A stretch of DNA of 64,000 nt from contig NZ_AP019827.1 in the NCBI RefSeq assembly GCF_008327825.1, positions 1,178,001-1,242,000 on the forward strand. The letters are read 5' to 3'. Positions 62,891-64,000 of this stretch are shown one piece after another. The position numbers and the translations under genes were made by a program. Within the stretch, counting starts at the first letter, position 1, and each line of letters starts with the position of its first letter. Origin of the DNA: Leptotrichia shahii (GTDB lineage: Bacteria; Fusobacteriota; Fusobacteriia; Fusobacteriales; Leptotrichiaceae). A model generated the notes under the pieces. It saw only the letters and a list, made by a program, of their open reading frames with translations, searched no databases and had not been told where the DNA came from.

Positions 62891-64000
62891 CTATTTTTTT
62901 AAAATAATGCTTTCATAAGGTTTCAAAATAATTTTATCATTTGAAATTTTAGGCCCTTCAATGTAATTTGACAATAAAATCGACGTATTTTCTAAATCCA
63001 ATCCTTTAACATCAAACTCGCAAGTTTCACCATAAAAATTAGAAATTACTATCAATTCAGCATTTTCTCCAACTCTCTTGTAGGCATAAACCTTTTCATT
63101 TTCAATATCAAAATCTTCATATCTTCCAGTTATCAGCAATTCTTCATTTCTTCTCAATTTAATCAAATTTTGATAATGATAGAATACAGAATTTAGATCT
63201 TCCATCGCTTTTTTCGCATTAATTTCTTTGTAATTTTCTGAAACTGAAATCCAAGGTATTCCTTCTGTAAATCCTGCATTTTTAGAGTCATCCCATTGAA
63301 CAGGCGTTCTTGAATTATCTCTTGATTTTTGCATTAAAATTTCAATAGCTTCTTCTTCTGAACATCCTTTATCTAATAAAATTTTATAATTATTAGTTGA
63401 CTCAACATCACGATATTTTTCAATTTTATCAAAATACGGATTTGTCATTCCAAATTCTTCACCTTGATAAACATAAGGCGTTCCTTGTAATCCATGAAGA
63501 ACTGTCGCTAACATTTTTGCTGATTCATCGTGATATTCTTTATCATTCCCAAATCTCGATAATGCCCTTGGCTGATCATGATTATTCCAGAAAGTCGCAT
63601 TCCATCCGTTCCCTTCATACATCCCAATTTGCCATTTAGACAATATCTTTTTCAATTGTACAAAATCAAACGGAGCTTTTACCCATTTTTCACCATTTGG
63701 ATAATCAACCTTCAAATGATGAAATGAAAATGTCATTGCCAATTCTTTTTCTTTTGGATTTGAATATTTTATACAATTTTCAATAGCAGTAGACGACATT
63801 TCTCCAACTGTCAATAAATCACTTTCTCCAAATGCTTCTTTATGCAATTCTTTCAAAAATTCATGAATTCTAGGACCATCTGTGTAATATCTTCTCCCAT
63901 CAGCCACAAATCTTTTATCTGTTCCGTCATCATTCAAAAATCTCTGGTCTTTTGAAATCAAATTTATTACATCGAATCTAAATCCATCTACTCCTTTATT
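62891..64000 (-). CDS. treC: TreC-like alpha-phosphotrehalase (GH13), 3' part
   Basis: The gene runs off the right edge; about 370 C-terminal codons are visible. It is a GH13 alpha-glucosidase: VDGFRFDVINLISKD holds the nucleophile Asp, LTVGEMSS the acid/base Glu, and FWNNHDQPRALSRFG the transition-state Asp. FHHLKVDYPNGEKW, GTPYVYQGEEFGMTNPYF and KSRDNSRTPVQWDDSKNAGFT closely resemble E. coli TreC, which cuts trehalose-6-phosphate. Other oligo-1,6-glucosidases are the alternative. The C-terminal beta domain is complete. Confidence 0.78.
   Translation of the reverse strand, partial: NKGVDGFRFDVINLISKDQRFLNDDGTDKRFVADGRRYYTDGPRIHEFLKELHKEAFGESDLLTVGEMSSTAIENCIKYSNPKEKELAMTFSFHHLKVDYPNGEKWVKAPFDFVQLKKILSKWQIGMYEGNGWNATFWNNHDQPRALSRFGNDKEYHDESAKMLATVLHGLQGTPYVYQGEEFGMTNPYFDKIEKYRDVESTNNYKILLDKGCSEEEAIEILMQKSRDNSRTPVQWDDSKNAGFTEGIPWISVSENYKEINAKKAMEDLNSVFYHYQNLIKLRRNEELLITGRYEDFDIENEKVYAYKRVGENAELIVISNFYGETCEFDVKGLDLENTSILLSNYIEGPKISNDKIILKPYESIILKK

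Overview
The window is very AT-rich (long A/T tracts everywhere, strong A/T third-position bias) and reads like the chromosome of an anaerobic, sugar-fermenting Fusobacteriota member, most like Leptotrichia. This is an inference from gene content and protein style: FucO, ScrB, a TreC-like hydrolase, a lone PTS EIIB, lipoproteins, and an RclA-type hypothiocyanite reductase that would suit an oral habitat. No rRNA or tRNA gene was seen.

Layout. (1) 0.4-8.4 kb: RclA-like flavoenzyme, TPR lipoprotein, YefM-YoeB toxin-antitoxin pair, MATE exporter, Gfo/Idh/MocA oxidoreductase, lipoprotein. (2) 8.7-14.65 kb: a metabolic/regulatory island (truncated AlbA/RecG-like regulator, cupin, HxlR, LysR, aldo/keto reductase, FucO) bracketed by inverted remnants of one insertion-sequence end; the right one touches the stop codon of cas3. 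(3) 14.65-27.8 kb: a complete type I-B (Cst/Tneap-like) CRISPR-Cas locus. A promoter drives a 44-aa membrane protein, then cas6-cas8-cas7-cas5-cas3; a 14-repeat array follows; then cas4-cas1-cas2; then a 33-repeat array whose leader and adjoining cas2 3' end are an inverted duplicate of the first. (4) 28.1-30.9 kb: an operon of a WYL regulator, a degenerate FtsZ-like protein and a frameshifted two-domain protein (PUA/EVE-like plus Mrr-like nuclease). A decayed copy of this operon sits between cas4 and the second leader. It is my main candidate for an undescribed system. (5) 31.4-52 kb: acyl-CoA dehydrogenase-like protein, an FMN-reductase gene broken by a nonsense codon, autoregulated MarR, PhzF, YbaK, two flavoproteins, ScrB, RsmB, a CCA-transferase/NUDIX fusion, YgjP peptidase, mini beta-carbonic anhydrase, ClpB under a CIRCE-like operator, a twice-deleted nspC remnant and an Lsa-like ABC-F protein. 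(6) 52.5-61.2 kb: trp operon on the minus strand (leader peptide and attenuator, trpE, trpGD, two unrelated genes, trpC, trpF, trpB, trpA, terminator). (7) 61.2-64 kb: PTS EIIB, CinA-like protein and a TreC-like hydrolase running off the right edge.

Working together: the cas operon supplies Cascade and Cas3, cas4-1-2 supplies adaptation, and both arrays share one repeat and one leader type, so one machinery probably serves both. The WYL/FtsZ-like/nuclease operon next door looks like accessory defence. The trp genes form a nearly complete anthranilate-to-tryptophan pathway controlled by tryptophan-codon attenuation.

The intergenic DNA carries at least three families of small dispersed repeats (called R1, R2 and R3 here) and one 310-bp element with 18-bp inverted ends. 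All calls come from reading sequence; no database search was run.
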